Source: Nevskia sp. (lineage in GTDB: Bacteria > Pseudomonadota > Gammaproteobacteria > Nevskiales > Nevskiaceae). From it: DNA of 60,074 bases. The notes below the pieces were generated by a model. It made no database searches, was not told where the DNA came from, and worked only from the letters and a program-made list of their open reading frames with translations. The stretch spans positions 1 to 60,074 of the forward strand of contig JARLJS010000160.1 in assembly GCA_031291075.1 (NCBI GenBank). Direction: 5' to 3'. Both the position numbers and the translations under genes were made by a program. The first letter of the stretch is position 1. Every line of letters starts with the position of its first letter. Positions 33,229 to 43,599 of this stretch are shown here, in pieces.

Positions 33229-34509
33229 ATGTCCCCACCCAATTCCCGGCCGCAGGTGCTGATCGTCGGCGCCGGCTTCGGCGGGCTCAGCGCCGCGCGC
33301 GCCCTGGCCGCGGCGCCGGTCGACGTCACCGTGGTCGACCGCCGCAACTTCCACCTGTTCCAGCCCCTGCTATACCAGGTCGCCACCGCCGGCCTCAATC
33401 CCTCCGACGTGGCCTGGCCGGTACGCAGCATCCTCAGCCGCCAGGCCAACGCGCGGGTGCTGCTGGGTGAAGTGTGCGGCGTGGACAGCCAGCGGCGGGA
33501 GGTCCTGCTCAACGACGGCCGGCGCCTGCCCTACGACTGGCTGATCCTTGCCACCGGCGCCACCCACAACTACTTCGGCAACGACCAGTGGGCCCCGTTC
33601 GCGCCGGGCCTGAAGCGCATCGACGACGCCACCCTGATCCGGCGCCGCATCCTGCTCGCCTTCGAGCGCGCGGAGAACACCGACGACCCGGCCGAGCGGC
33701 GGCGCCTGATGACCTTTGCGATCGTCGGCGCCGGCCCCACCGGCGTGGAGCTGGCCGGTGCCATCGCCGAGCTGGCGAAGAAGGCCCTGGCGGCGGACTT
33801 CCGCGCGATCGACCCGCGCGATGCGCGCATCGTGCTGATCGAGGGCGCACCCCGCATCCTGGCCGCGTTCGCGCCGACTCTATCGCAGTTCGCGCAGAGG
33901 GCGCTGCAGCGCATGGGAGTCGAGGTCTGGCTGGACCGGCACGTCAGCGACTGCGACGCACAAGGCCTGACCGCCTCCGGCGAGCGCCTGGAAACGGCCA
34001 CCATCCTGTGGGCCGCAGGGGTCGCCGCCTCCCCCGCGGCGCGCTGGCTGAACGCGCAGGCCGACCGCGCCGGCCGGGTGCAGGTGCAGCCCGACCTGAC
34101 GGTACCGGAGCACGGCCACGTCTTCGTCATCGGCGACACCGCCGCGGTGACCCAGGACGGCAAGCCGGTACCCGGCATCGCCCCTGCAGCCAAGCAGGCA
34201 GGCAGATACGTGGCGCGGGTCATCCGCGCCGCGGTGCAGGGCGCACCCCGGCCCGGACCGTTCCGCTACCGCCATTACGGCAACCTGGCCACCGTCGGCC
34301 GCAACACGGCCGTGATCGATTTCGGCCGCATGCGCCTGGCCGGCTTCTTCGCCTGGATGCTGTGGGGCGTGGCGCATGTCTACTTCCTGATCGGCGCGCG
34401 CAACCGCCTGCTGGTGGCGCTGCAGTGGCTGTTCGACTACGTCAGCTTCAGCCGCGGCGCGCGGCTGATCGTCGGTTCCGACCCCGCTTCGGCGCAGCGC
34501 ATGCCATGA
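33229..34509 (+). CDS. ndh: Type II NADH dehydrogenase (NDH-2)
   Basis: A 426-residue flavoprotein. GAGFGGLSAA binds FAD, and GAGPTGVELAGA binds NADH. HLFQPLLYQVATAGL and VIGDTAAV are further family blocks. The C-terminal LAGFFAWMLWGVAHVYFLIG forms the membrane-attachment helix. It passes electrons from NADH to quinone without proton pumping. The ATG at 33229 has no strong ribosome site. Its last four bases overlap the selO start (ATGA). Confidence 0.9.
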   Translation: MSPPNSRPQVLIVGAGFGGLSAARALAAAPVDVTVVDRRNFHLFQPLLYQVATAGLNPSDVAWPVRSILSRQANARVLLGEVCGVDSQRREVLLNDGRRLPYDWLILATGATHNYFGNDQWAPFAPGLKRIDDATLIRRRILLAFERAENTDDPAERRRLMTFAIVGAGPTGVELAGAIAELAKKALAADFRAIDPRDARIVLIEGAPRILAAFAPTLSQFAQRALQRMGVEVWLDRHVSDCDAQGLTASGERLETATILWAAGVAASPAARWLNAQADRAGRVQVQPDLTVPEHGHVFVIGDTAAVTQDGKPVPGIAPAAKQAGRYVARVIRAAVQGAPRPGPFRYRHYGNLATVGRNTAVIDFGRMRLAGFFAWMLWGVAHVYFLIGARNRLLVALQWLFDYVSFSRGARLIVGSDPASAQRMP

Positions 34510-36029
34510 CTGCCGTCTCCGACCCCGCCGCGGCGCCTCGGTTCGACGCCGCCGTGCCGCTGCTGCCGCCGGCGCGCCGTTTCGCCGCCCTGGGCGACGA
34601 CTACGCGCCACAGACCGCCACCACGCCCCTGCCCGAGCCCAGCCTGCTGCACTTCAATCAGGACCTGGCGCTGCGCATCGGGCTGGACCCGCAAGCGGCA
34701 CGACAAGCGGAGTTCGCCCAGGCGATGGCCGGCAACCGCCCCTGGAGCGGCTACCCGCCCGTCAGCTCGGTCTACGCCGGCCACCAGTTCGGCGTGTTCG
34801 TACCGCAACTGGGTGACGGCCGCGCCCACCTGGTGGCGGAGCTGCAGGGGCGGGACGGCGCCCGCTGGGAGCTGCAGCTCAAGGGCGGCGGTCAGACCCC
34901 GTGGTCGCGCTTCGCCGACGGCCGCGCCGTGCTGCGCTCGTCGATCCGCGAGTACCTGGCCTCGGAAGCGAAGCACGCCCTGGGCATTCCCACCACCCGG
35001 GCCCTGAGCCTGGTCGGCTCGCCGGCGCCGGTGCGGCGCGAAACCATCGAGAGCGCCGCGGTGGTCTGCCGCGCCGCGCCAGGCTTCGTGCGCTTCGGGC
35101 ACTTCGAGTTCTTCTACTATCAGGGCCGGCACGACCGGCTGGCGCCACTGGCCGACCACGTGTTGAACGAGCATTTTCCACAGTTCGCCGACCGGCCCGA
35201 CCGCTACGCGGCCTGGTTGGCCGAGGTGGTGGAGGGCACGGCCCGGCTGATGGCACGCTGGCAAGCGGTCGGCTTCTGCCACGGCGTGATGAACACCGAC
35301 AACTTTTCGATCCTGGGGCTGACCATCGACTACGGCCCGTACGGCTTCATCGACGCCTTCGACGCCCACCATGTCTGCAACCACAGCGACGAGGGCGGTC
35401 GCTACGCCTATGACCAGCAGCCGATGATCGGGCACTGGAACTGCTCGCGCCTGTTGCAGGCCTGCCTGCCCTTGCTCGCGGCGCAGCCCGAACAGGCGGT
35501 GGAGATCGCCCAATCGCTGCTCGACCGCTATCCGCCGGCCTACGCCGAGGCGATGACCCGCGCCTGGGCCGACAAGATCGGGCTGCGCGAGTTGCGGCCG
35601 GAGGACCCCGAGCTGATCAACCGCTACCTCGGCATCCTGCACCGCGGCCATTCCGACTTCACCCGCAGCTTCCGGCATCTGTCGCGGCTGCGCACCGACA
35701 CCGACGGACCGGCCCACGGCGTCCGCGACGAGATCGCCGACCTGGCCGGATTCGATGCCTGGACCGTGGACTACCGCGCCCGCCTGCGCGCCGAGAACTC
35801 GAACGACGCCGAGCGCGCCACACGGATGAACGCCGTCAACCCAAAGTACGTGCTGCGCAACCACCTGGTGCAACGGGCCATCGAGCAGGCCCGCCAAGGC
35901 AGCCACGGCGAGATCGACACCCTGTTCCGGTTGCTGCGACGCCCGTTCGACGAACAGCCGGAGCTGGAGCGCTACGCGGACGAACCTCCGGTGGCGGAAC
36001 GGCACATCGAGGTGAGTTGCTCGTCCTGA
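34506..36029 (+). CDS. selO: Protein adenylyltransferase SelO
   Basis: A 507-residue pseudokinase-fold AMPylase. Key blocks are YAGHQFGVFVPQLGDGRAHL, LQLKGGGQTPWSRFADGR, the metal site FCHGVMNTDNFSILG and the C-terminal SCSS, with the conserved redox cysteine. It transfers AMP to Ser/Thr/Tyr of proteins and is linked to oxidative-stress responses. The length is slightly above the 478 residues of E. coli YdiU because of an N-terminal extension. It is coupled to ndh by a four-base overlap, which suggests a respiratory-redox context. Confidence 0.95.
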   Translation: MTAVSDPAAAPRFDAAVPLLPPARRFAALGDDYAPQTATTPLPEPSLLHFNQDLALRIGLDPQAARQAEFAQAMAGNRPWSGYPPVSSVYAGHQFGVFVPQLGDGRAHLVAELQGRDGARWELQLKGGGQTPWSRFADGRAVLRSSIREYLASEAKHALGIPTTRALSLVGSPAPVRRETIESAAVVCRAAPGFVRFGHFEFFYYQGRHDRLAPLADHVLNEHFPQFADRPDRYAAWLAEVVEGTARLMARWQAVGFCHGVMNTDNFSILGLTIDYGPYGFIDAFDAHHVCNHSDEGGRYAYDQQPMIGHWNCSRLLQACLPLLAAQPEQAVEIAQSLLDRYPPAYAEAMTRAWADKIGLRELRPEDPELINRYLGILHRGHSDFTRSFRHLSRLRTDTDGPAHGVRDEIADLAGFDAWTVDYRARLRAENSNDAERATRMNAVNPKYVLRNHLVQRAIEQARQGSHGEIDTLFRLLRRPFDEQPELERYADEPPVAERHIEVSCSS

Positions 36030-36157
36030 GAGCCGTTGACGATTTTTAGTTCAAATATACGACAGTACGCAATGCCCATCGATTAACCGCGGCGGCGGCG
36101 GTATGCTTCGCGTTTCATGTATAACAAACACATAGCCTGCCAGGGAGGTTCGCTGAG

Positions 36158-37750
36158 GTGACCAGTCGCCGGCGCAAGACGCTGCTGTTCATCATGGTGG
36201 CACTGGCAGCCCTGCTGCCACCGGCGGCGTTCCTGGCCATCTCCTGGTTCCAGACGGTGCACGAGATGGACGGGCAGCTGAACCGCTACGCCTCCACCGT
36301 GGTCGACCGCAGCGACGAGATCTTCGGCAGCGCCGAGTCGACGCTGGCCGCGCTGTCGAAACAACTCGAGCCGCATTGCGGCGACGCCACCGTGCAGGCC
36401 CTGCGCCGGACCGTGTACGAATCGCTGTACTTCCAGGAAGCGACGCTGAGCGCCAACGGCTCGGTGTTGTGCAGCAGCCAACGCGTCTACGACACGCCGC
36501 AGCCGATCGACTATGCCGAGAACCGGGTGGTCCCCGAGCGGGGCATCCACATCTCGCCGCCGGTCGCGCTGGCTCGCGAAAACACGGTGTCCATCATCAT
36601 CCACTATCGCGCCGGGGACACGGCGATGCTGGGCCTGCAGCTGAACCCCGTGCTGCTCGGCGACCCCGTGCGCAAGTACGCGGCGGAGGACGAGGTGACC
36701 CTGCTGGTCCAGCGCAACGACGGCGCCATCCTGTCGCAGTTCGGCTTCAGCCCCACCATGCCGGCCGACGAGCTCAAGGGCAACCGGGTGCTGCGGCAGT
36801 CGAGCCGCTACCCGATCCGCGTGGTGGCGGTGGGCTCGCCCACCTGGCTGCTGCACAGCTGGCGCCAGAACGCGCTCATCTTCTCCTCACTGGGCCTGCT
36901 CACCTCGGCCCTGCTGTTCGTGCTGCTGCTGTACCTGGCGCGGCACCAGTTCTCTCCCGGCGCCAGCCTGCACGACGCCCTGGTCGACGGCCAGTTCCAC
37001 GTCTACTACCAGCCGGTGCTCGATACCGAGAGCGGCCTCTGCGTCGGCGCCGAAGCGCTGCTGCGCTGGCAGCACCCGCAGCTCGGGCTGGTGATGCCGG
37101 GCATGTTCATCCCGGCGGCCGAGGAAAGCGGCTTCATCGTCGAGCTGACCAAGTGGCTGATGGGCCGCGTGGTCACCGACGTGGCCGCGCTGCTGAAGGA
37201 GAACCCGCGCTTCTACGTCTCGCTCAACGTCAGCCCGCAGCATTTCGACGATCCCAAGCTGCTGGCGGACGTCAAGGCGATCTTCGGCGAACGGGTGGCG
37301 CCGAACCAGATCGTGTTCGAGGTCACCGAAAACCAGCTGATGAACGAGGACAAGGCGCAGGAGATGATGAAGAACGTGCGCGCCATGGGCACCTTGCTGG
37401 CCATCGACGACTTCGGCAGCGGCTACTCCAGCCTGAAATACCTGAGCAGCTTCCCGTTCGACTACCTCAAGATCGACAAGACCTTCGTCGACGCCATCGG
37501 CACCGAATCGGTCACCGCCGGCCTGGTCGACACCATCGTGCAGATGGCCGGCCAGCTCAAGCTGAAGACGGTGGCGGAGGGCGTGGAAAGCCCGGTCCAG
37601 CTCACCCACCTGCGGCGCCTGAAGGTCAATTGCGTGCAGGGCTGGCTGTTCTCCAAGGCGCTGCCGACCGACCAGTTCCTCGCCTACGTGGCCGCCAACA
37701 AGACCTACGTCCTGGGCCCCGGTGCGGCGCAACGCGCCAAGTATGGCTGA
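36158..37750 (+). CDS. CSS-motif EAL-domain c-di-GMP phosphodiesterase
   Basis: A 530-residue protein. A TM helix (about 8-29), a periplasmic CSS domain containing LCSSQ (Cys105-Ser-Ser), a second TM helix (about 243-262) and an EAL domain (about 270-515). All catalytic blocks are present: EALLRW (from Glu299), SLNVSP, FEVTEN, IDDFGSGYSS, YLKIDK and VAEGVE. In enterobacterial homologues the periplasmic CSS cysteines and the Dsb system control activity and proteolysis. The start is GTG 36158 after GGGAGG. Its end overlaps the start of the voltage-sensor protein by eight bases. Confidence 0.93.
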   Translation: MTSRRRKTLLFIMVALAALLPPAAFLAISWFQTVHEMDGQLNRYASTVVDRSDEIFGSAESTLAALSKQLEPHCGDATVQALRRTVYESLYFQEATLSANGSVLCSSQRVYDTPQPIDYAENRVVPERGIHISPPVALARENTVSIIIHYRAGDTAMLGLQLNPVLLGDPVRKYAAEDEVTLLVQRNDGAILSQFGFSPTMPADELKGNRVLRQSSRYPIRVVAVGSPTWLLHSWRQNALIFSSLGLLTSALLFVLLLYLARHQFSPGASLHDALVDGQFHVYYQPVLDTESGLCVGAEALLRWQHPQLGLVMPGMFIPAAEESGFIVELTKWLMGRVVTDVAALLKENPRFYVSLNVSPQHFDDPKLLADVKAIFGERVAPNQIVFEVTENQLMNEDKAQEMMKNVRAMGTLLAIDDFGSGYSSLKYLSSFPFDYLKIDKTFVDAIGTESVTAGLVDTIVQMAGQLKLKTVAEGVESPVQLTHLRRLKVNCVQGWLFSKALPTDQFLAYVAANKTYVLGPGAAQRAKYG

Positions 37751-38519
37751 GGCCGCCCCGGTCGGGCCGGAGCCTTCCGACCACTCGCTCCGCGCCGCGC
37801 TGCGGCGCATCGACGGGCTCGATTGGCTGATGCTGCTGCTGGCCCTGCTGTCGGTGGGCCTGCTGGCCTGGGAGACCTGGGGCGCCGTATCCGACAGCCA
37901 GCGGCGCTGGATCATCCGCGGCGACTACCTGATCTGCGCGGTGTTCCTGGCCGAGTTCCTGTGGCGCTGGCGGCGGGCCGGCTGGAGCCGCTCACACCTG
38001 CTGCGCCACTGGTACGACGTGCTGGGCATGATCCCGGTGGCGCAGCCGGCGCTGCGCGGCTTCCGGCTGTTCCGGGTGGTGCGTATCGCGATCCTGCTGG
38101 CACGCTTCGGCATGGCGGCGGATCGCGCCCTGGGCGCGGAGTTCACCTACCGGCTGGTGTACCGGTTTTCCGACGAGATCGTCGACGCCATCGGCGGCAC
38201 CATCACCGTGGCAGTGCTGGACGAGGTCGCCGAGGTGCTGGCCAAGGGTACCTATACCCGCAACGTCGCCCGCGCCCTGGACGAGAACCACCGCGAGCTG
38301 CGCCTCCTGATCACCGACAAGCTGCGCGCCGACCCGCGCACCGGGCGCCTGTCGCGGCTGCCGTTCTACGAGGACATCGTCGCCAGCGTGGTGGACGCCT
38401 CGCTCGGGGTGGCCGGCCAGATCCTGCGCGATCCGCGCACCGACGCGCTGGTAGCAGACATCCTGCGCGAAAATATCACCCAGTTGCGGGAGGCCGTGCG
38501 GCGCAATCAGGCGCCATAG
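37743..38519 (+). CDS. Voltage-sensor-domain-only membrane protein (ion-transporter family, no pore)
   Basis: A 258-residue protein with four TM segments. S1 is about [20 protein letters not shown]2 is [16 protein letters not shown]3 is [10 protein letters not shown], and S4 is [18 protein letters not shown] with Arg at every third position. No S5-P-S6 segment or selectivity filter follows. Instead there is an amphipathic cytosolic domain of about 120 residues. It could be a proton-conducting sensor of the Hv type or a regulatory sensor. ATG 37743 overlaps the phosphodiesterase stop, so the two are translated together. Confidence 0.75.
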   Translation: MAEAAPVGPEPSDHSLRAALRRIDGLDWLMLLLALLSVGLLAWETWGAVSDSQRRWIIRGDYLICAVFLAEFLWRWRRAGWSRSHLLRHWYDVLGMIPVAQPALRGFRLFRVVRIAILLARFGMAADRALGAEFTYRLVYRFSDEIVDAIGGTITVAVLDEVAEVLAKGTYTRNVARALDENHRELRLLITDKLRADPRTGRLSRLPFYEDIVASVVDASLGVAGQILRDPRTDALVADILRENITQLREAVRRNQAP

Positions 38520-38638
38520 TAAGCATCCCCTCTCCTCTGTACCTTCGCCCCCAGTCCGTGGGGAGTGCACGCAGAGGAAAGGTCCGTCCCGCCGCAGGCG
38601 CTACAATCGCGGAAAAGCGACCGATCTGGAGCAGCAGA

Positions 38639-41600
38639 ATGTCACGCCCCGTCCCCACCCCGCAGTCCGACGACGCCGCCGAGACCGCGCGCCCCGCGCC
38701 GCTGCGCTTCGTCACTGCCGCCAGCCTGTTCGACGGCCACGACGCCGCCATCAACGTGATGCGGCGGCTGATCCAGGCCCAGGGTGCGGAAGTGGTGCAC
38801 CTGGGGCACAACCGCTCGGTGGAGGACATCGTGCGGGCGGCGCTGCAGGAGGACGCCGACGCCATCGCCCTGTCCTCCTACCAGGGCGGGCACAACGAAT
38901 TCTTCAAGTACATGGTGGACATGCTGCGCCAGCGCGGCGCCGGCCACATCCGCGTATTCGGCGGCGGCGGCGGCACCATCACGCCGGAGGAGATCAAGGC
39001 GTTGCACGACTACGGGGTGGAGCGCATCTACCACCCGAACGACGGCGCCCGGCTGGGCCTGGTGGGCATGATCGAGGACCTGGTCAAGCGCGCGGAGGCG
39101 CACCGCGTCGCCGCCGCGCAGCCGGCGCAGGTGTCGCCGGACGACGAGATCAGCGTCGGCCGGATGGTCTCGGCCATCGAGGAAGGACTGTTCGGCGAGG
39201 CCGAGCTGGCCAAGCTGCGTAAACAGTGGGCCATCGCCGGCAAGAAGACCCCGGTGCTCGGCTTCACCGGCACCGGCGGCGCCGGCAAGTCCTCGGTGGT
39301 GGACGAGCTGTTGCTGCGCTTCCTGCAGGCCTTCCCCGGCATGCGCATCGCCGTGCTGGCGGTGGACCCCACCCGCCGCCGCTCGGGCGGCGCCCTGCTG
39401 GGCGACCGCATCCGCATGAACTCGCTGCGCAGCAAGCGCGTCTACATGCGCTCGCTCGCCACCCGCCGCCAGCACGCCGCCACCAGCGCGGTGCTGAAGG
39501 ACTGCATCGCCTTCCTCAAGGGCCAGGGCTACGACCTGGTAATCGTGGAGACCGCCGGTATCGGCCAGAGCGACTCCGAGATCGTCGACCTGGTGGACTT
39601 CCCGGTCTACGTGATGACCAGCGACTACGGCGCCGCCAGCCAGCTCGAGAAGATCGACATGCTGGATTTCGCCGAGGCGGTGGTCCTCAACAAGTACGAC
39701 CGCCGCGGTGCCGAGGACGCGCTGCGCGACGTGCGCAAGCAGTGGAAGCGCAACCGCGTCAAGTTCGAGCTGAAGGACGACGACGTCCCCGTCTACCCCA
39801 CCATCGCCAGCCAGTTCAACGACCCGGGCGTGACCTGGATGTTCACCAACCTGTGCCGGCTGCTGCGCGACAAGCTGGGCCTGCCCGCCGACCAATGGAC
39901 GCCGCAGCTCGACACCACGCTGAAGGAGCCGCGCGCCACCGTGCTGATCCCCGGCCAGCGCGTGCGCTACCTGGCGGAGATCGCCGAGCAGGGCCGTGGC
40001 ATCAACGGCGACATCGAGCGCCAGGCCGAGGCCGCCGAGCGGGCGCAGTCGTTCTGGCAGGCATTGAAAGAGCTTGACGATCCGCTGCTGCCCAAGGCGC
40101 TGGACGTGTACGCCACCGACGCGCTCGCCGGGGGCGGGGACCGCAGCCTGCTGACCCTGCGCCAGCGCTACCAGGACGCGGTGAAGTCCCTGTCCTCCGA
40201 GTCGCTCAGCCTGCTGCGCGAATGGCCGGCCCGCCTCAAGGGCATCACCGACGAATTCGGCGGTTACGAGGTGCGCGGCAAGACGATCAAGGTGGAGAAC
40301 TACCGCGAATCCCTCTCCCACCAGAAGATCCCCAAGATCGCCGCCCCCACCTACAAGAGCTGGGGCGAGTTGCTGCGCTTCCTGGGCAAGGAGAACCTGC
40401 CCGGCGACTACCCCTACACCGCCGGGGTGTATCCCTACCGGCGCAGCGGCGAGGACCCGATCCGCATGTTCGCCGGCGAGGGCACGCCGGAACGTACCAA
40501 TCGCCGTTTCCACTACCTGTCGCACGGGCAGCCGGCGGCGCGCCTGTCCACCGCCTTCGACTCGGTGACCCTGTACGGCGAGGATCCCCACACCCGGCCG
40601 GACATCTACGGCAAGATCGGCAACAGCGGCGTTTCCATCGCCACCCTGGACGACATGAAGAAGCTGTACTCCGGCTTCGACCTGTGCGCCCCCACCACCT
40701 CGGTGTCGATGACCATCAACGGCCCGGCGCCGATGATCCTGGCGATGTTCATGAACACCGCCGTCGACCAGCAGGTGGAGAAGTACCTGAAAGCCGATGC
40801 GCAGCGCTGGCGCGCTGCGCAAATGAAAATCGAAAAGATGTATGAAGGGAAAACACGGCCGGCGTATTCGGGCGAGCTGCCGCAAGGCAATGACGGGCTT
40901 GGCCTGGGCCTGCTCGGAGTGTCGGGTGTAGAGCTGGTGGACGCCGACACCTACGGCCGCATCAAGGCGGAGACGCTGTCCACCGTGCGCGGCACGGTGC
41001 AGGCGGACATCCTCAAGGAGGACCAGGCGCAGAACACCTGCATCTTCTCCACCGAATTCGCGCTGCGCATGATGGGCGACATCCAGCAATACTTCGTCGA
41101 GCAGAAGGTGCGCAACTTCTACTCGGTGTCGATCTCCGGCTACCACATCGCCGAGGCCGGCGCCAACCCGATCAGCCAGCTCGCCTTTACCCTCTCCAAC
41201 GGCTTCACCATCGTCGAGTACTACCTGGCGCGCGGCATGCAGATCGACGACTTCGCACCCAACCTGTCGTTCTTCTTCTCCAACGGCATGGACCCGGAGT
41301 ACACCGTGATCGGCCGCGTCGCCCGCCGCATCTGGGCGCGCGCCATGCGCGAACGCTACGGCGCCTCGCCGCGCAGCCAGATGCTGAAGTACCACATCCA
41401 GACCTCCGGCCGTTCGCTGCACGCGCAGGAGATCCAGTTCAACGACATCCGCACCACGCTGCAGGCGCTGTACGCGCTGTTCGACAACTGCAACAGCCTG
41501 CACACCAACGCCTACGACGAGGCGATCACCACGCCGACCGAGGAGTCGGTGCGGCGGGCGGTGGCGATCCAGCTCATCATCAACCGCGAGCTGGGCCTGA

Positions 41601-42091
41601 ATTTCTGCGAAAACCCCTGGCAAGGCAGCTTCATCGTCGATGCCCTGACCGACCTGGTGGAGGAGGCGGTGTACAAGGAGTTCGAGGCGATCAGCGAGCG
41701 CGGCGGCGTGCTCGGCGCGATGGACACCATGTACCAGCGCGGCAAGATCCAGGAGGAAAGCCTGTACTACGAGCACAAGAAGTACGACGGCTCGCTGCCC
41801 CTCGTCGGCGTCAATACCTTCCTGCCCCGCGAGCACGGCGGCGAGATCGCCACCACCATCGAGCTGATCCGCTCCACCGAGGAGGAAAAGGGCCAGCAGA
41901 TCCACAACGTGGAGAACTACCGCGCGGTGCGCAACGCGCTGGACGCGCAGAGCCTGAAGTCGCTGCAGAAGACCGCGCAGGACCGCCAGAACGTGTTTGC
42001 CAGCCTGATCGAGGCGGTCAAGTACAACTCGCTTGGCCAGATCAGCCACGCGCTGTACGAGGTCGGCGGGGAGTACCGCCGCAACATGTGA
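38639..42091 (+). CDS. icmF: Fused isobutyryl-CoA mutase (IcmF)
   Basis: A 1150-residue B12 enzyme. An N-terminal cobalamin-binding domain has [10 protein letters not shown] (His about 33, base-off ligand). A central MeaB-type GTPase chaperone has the P-loop GTGGAGKSS (about 208-216) and [17 protein letters not shown]-terminal mutase barrel begins with a region containing [12 protein letters not shown] (about 590), the IcmF form rather than the methylmalonyl-CoA mutase form. It interconverts isobutyryl-CoA and butyryl-CoA, and some homologues also act on pivalyl- or isovaleryl-CoA. GGAG lies before the ATG, and TACAAT at 38602-38607 may be a -10. This fits branched-chain or alkane-derived acyl-CoA use. 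Confidence 0.95.
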   Translation: MSRPVPTPQSDDAAETARPAPLRFVTAASLFDGHDAAINVMRRLIQAQGAEVVHLGHNRSVEDIVRAALQEDADAIALSSYQGGHNEFFKYMVDMLRQRGAGHIRVFGGGGGTITPEEIKALHDYGVERIYHPNDGARLGLVGMIEDLVKRAEAHRVAAAQPAQVSPDDEISVGRMVSAIEEGLFGEAELAKLRKQWAIAGKKTPVLGFTGTGGAGKSSVVDELLLRFLQAFPGMRIAVLAVDPTRRRSGGALLGDRIRMNSLRSKRVYMRSLATRRQHAATSAVLKDCIAFLKGQGYDLVIVETAGIGQSDSEIVDLVDFPVYVMTSDYGAASQLEKIDMLDFAEAVVLNKYDRRGAEDALRDVRKQWKRNRVKFELKDDDVPVYPTIASQFNDPGVTWMFTNLCRLLRDKLGLPADQWTPQLDTTLKEPRATVLIPGQRVRYLAEIAEQGRGINGDIERQAEAAERAQSFWQALKELDDPLLPKALDVYATDALAGGGDRSLLTLRQRYQDAVKSLSSESLSLLREWPARLKGITDEFGGYEVRGKTIKVENYRESLSHQKIPKIAAPTYKSWGELLRFLGKENLPGDYPYTAGVYPYRRSGEDPIRMFAGEGTPERTNRRFHYLSHGQPAARLSTAFDSVTLYGEDPHTRPDIYGKIGNSGVSIATLDDMKKLYSGFDLCAPTTSVSMTINGPAPMILAMFMNTAVDQQVEKYLKADAQRWRAAQMKIEKMYEGKTRPAYSGELPQGNDGLGLGLLGVSGVELVDADTYGRIKAETLSTVRGTVQADILKEDQAQNTCIFSTEFALRMMGDIQQYFVEQKVRNFYSVSISGYHIAEAGANPISQLAFTLSNGFTIVEYYLARGMQIDDFAPNLSFFFSNGMDPEYTVIGRVARRIWARAMRERYGASPRSQMLKYHIQTSGRSLHAQEIQFNDIRTTLQALYALFDNCNSLHTNAYDEAITTPTEESVRRAVAIQLIINRELGLNFCENPWQGSFIVDALTDLVEEAVYKEFEAISERGGVLGAMDTMYQRGKIQEESLYYEHKKYDGSLPLVGVNTFLPREHGGEIATTIELIRSTEEEKGQQIHNVENYRAVRNALDAQSLKSLQKTAQDRQNVFASLIEAVKYNSLGQISHALYEVGGEYRRNM

Positions 42092-42357
42092 CGCCGGGGC
42101 TGCACAGACCCCTAAAAAAACCTGTGCGACCAAACAGTTATGGCAGCCCACCTAGAGAGGAAAACCGAAGCGGGGCGGGCGCCGCTTGTAGGGCGCCTAT
42201 GGCCGTCCGTCGGAAATCTGCGGCCTTGAGGCGGTCCAGCCACACTAATAGCGGCAAACCATAAGCGACCTGATCCGATGGACTGGTAAAGGGTCTCGCC
42301 AGGGCGTATCCGCACCGTGCGTTGGGGAGCGGCGCCGCTATTTGATCGGGTCTGGAT

Positions 42358-43509
42358 ATGTGTCCTTCCGCGGACGTCACGTCTCGCGCCGCAGCAGCGT
42401 CGCAGCACCATCAGGCCGCAGCCAAGGCCGGGATCGAGCTCGGGCGGCAGAGCGCGAGCGCGAAAAAGCTCGAAGGCCAGCGCTTCATCCGCCGCATCCA
42501 CCTGCTACGCGCGCTGGGCCTCGGCCTCGGCTTCGTCAGCATCGCTTCGGTGCTCTACCAGAATGGCGCCCATCCCCTGGTCTGGGCCGCGCTGGTCTTC
42601 AACGGCCTGGTCTGGCCGCACCTCGCCTACTTCATTTCCCGCCGCAGCGCCGACTACAAGAGGGCCGAGTACCGCCATCTGCTGATCGATTCCACGCTCG
42701 GCGGCGTGTGGGTCGCGCTGATGCAGTTCTGCATGCTGCCCAGCGTGCTGGTCATCACCATGCTGTCGATGGACAAGATCAGCATCGGCGGCTTGCGCTT
42801 CCTGGCCCGCACCGCGGTGGCACAGGTGCTGGCCTGCCTGGCCACGGCCGCGCTGTACGGCTTTCGCTTCCACCCGCAGGCGAGCGAATTCGTGGTGAGG
42901 GCCTCGATGCCGTTCCTCATCTTCTACCCGCTCGCCGTCGCCGGCGCCACCTATCAGCTGGCCAACAAGGTGCGCCGCCAGAACAAGTTGCTGGCGGAGC
43001 TGAACCGGATCGACCCGCTGACCGGACTGCTCAACCGCGGCCACTGGGAGGAGGTGGTGGTCAACGAGCTGCGGCGCCACCAGCGCAACGGCCGCCCCGC
43101 CGCGTTGCTGATGCTGGACATCGACTACTTCAAGCCGATCAACGACGACCACGGCCATCCGGTCGGGGACGAGGTCATCCGCAAGGTCGCGGCGGTGATC
43201 CAGCGCAGCGTGCGCGACATCGACACCGCCGGCCGCTACGGCGGCGACGAGTTCGGCATCGTGCTGCCGGACGCGGATGCCCAGCAGGCCTCGGCCGTGG
43301 CGGAGCGGGTGCGCAGCAGTGTCGAGCAGGAGACCTTCGGCCTGCAGGGCGGCCTCCGCTGCACCGTCAGCATCGGCCTGGCCGGCGCAAGCCAGGACAT
43401 GCACAGCAGCCGCGACTGGATCGCGCAGGCCGACAGCGCCCTGTACCGCGCCAAGACCTTGGGCCGCAACCGCCTGGCGAGCATCCCGGTCCGGCAGTTG
43501 GCGGGCTGA
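42358..43509 (+). CDS. MASE2-domain diguanylate cyclase
   Basis: A 383-residue protein. An N-terminal MASE2 membrane sensor (about 45-200, several TM helices, starting RIHLLRALGLGLGFVSIAS) precedes a GGDEF domain (about 215-375). The active loop is YGGDEFG (about 295), with a product-inhibition I-site RxxD (RDID) five residues before it, so it is predicted to be active and feedback-inhibited. DPLTGLLNRGHWEE is the typical domain start. The ribosome site is weak. The 266-bp gap upstream (42092-42357) has a GCACAG/CTGTGC hairpin but no riboswitch that I recognise. Confidence 0.9.
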   Translation: MCPSADVTSRAAAASQHHQAAAKAGIELGRQSASAKKLEGQRFIRRIHLLRALGLGLGFVSIASVLYQNGAHPLVWAALVFNGLVWPHLAYFISRRSADYKRAEYRHLLIDSTLGGVWVALMQFCMLPSVLVITMLSMDKISIGGLRFLARTAVAQVLACLATAALYGFRFHPQASEFVVRASMPFLIFYPLAVAGATYQLANKVRRQNKLLAELNRIDPLTGLLNRGHWEEVVVNELRRHQRNGRPAALLMLDIDYFKPINDDHGHPVGDEVIRKVAAVIQRSVRDIDTAGRYGGDEFGIVLPDADAQQASAVAERVRSSVEQETFGLQGGLRCTVSIGLAGASQDMHSSRDWIAQADSALYRAKTLGRNRLASIPVRQLAG

Positions 43510-43537
43510 GTGCGCGGGACCGCGCTGGGACCCCCTT

Positions 43538-43566
43538 TTGACGGGTACCCGCGGCGGGTGTAGAAC
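43538..43566 (+). promoter_or_regulatory. Sigma-70-type promoter for alkB
   Basis: TTGACG (43538-43543) and TAGAAC (43561-43566) are separated by 17 bases. The alkB ATG lies 34 bases downstream, preceded by a GGGGAGGA ribosome site. Confidence 0.6.
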
Positions 43567-43599
43567 GGGCCAGGCGGCATCCGGCGGGGAGGACCCTGT

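Noticed and set aside
38642-42151. A 1169-codon open frame antisense to icmF
   Set aside because: It is a codon-bias shadow: high third-position GC keeps the opposite frame open. It has no family motifs and a His/Gly/Val-rich, low-complexity translation, while the sense strand encodes a complete IcmF.
42092-42357. Cyclic-di-GMP riboswitch before the MASE2-GGDEF gene
   Set aside because: I could not find the conserved GEMM core or its tetraloop-receptor pattern; only a weak GCACAG/CTGTGC hairpin is present.
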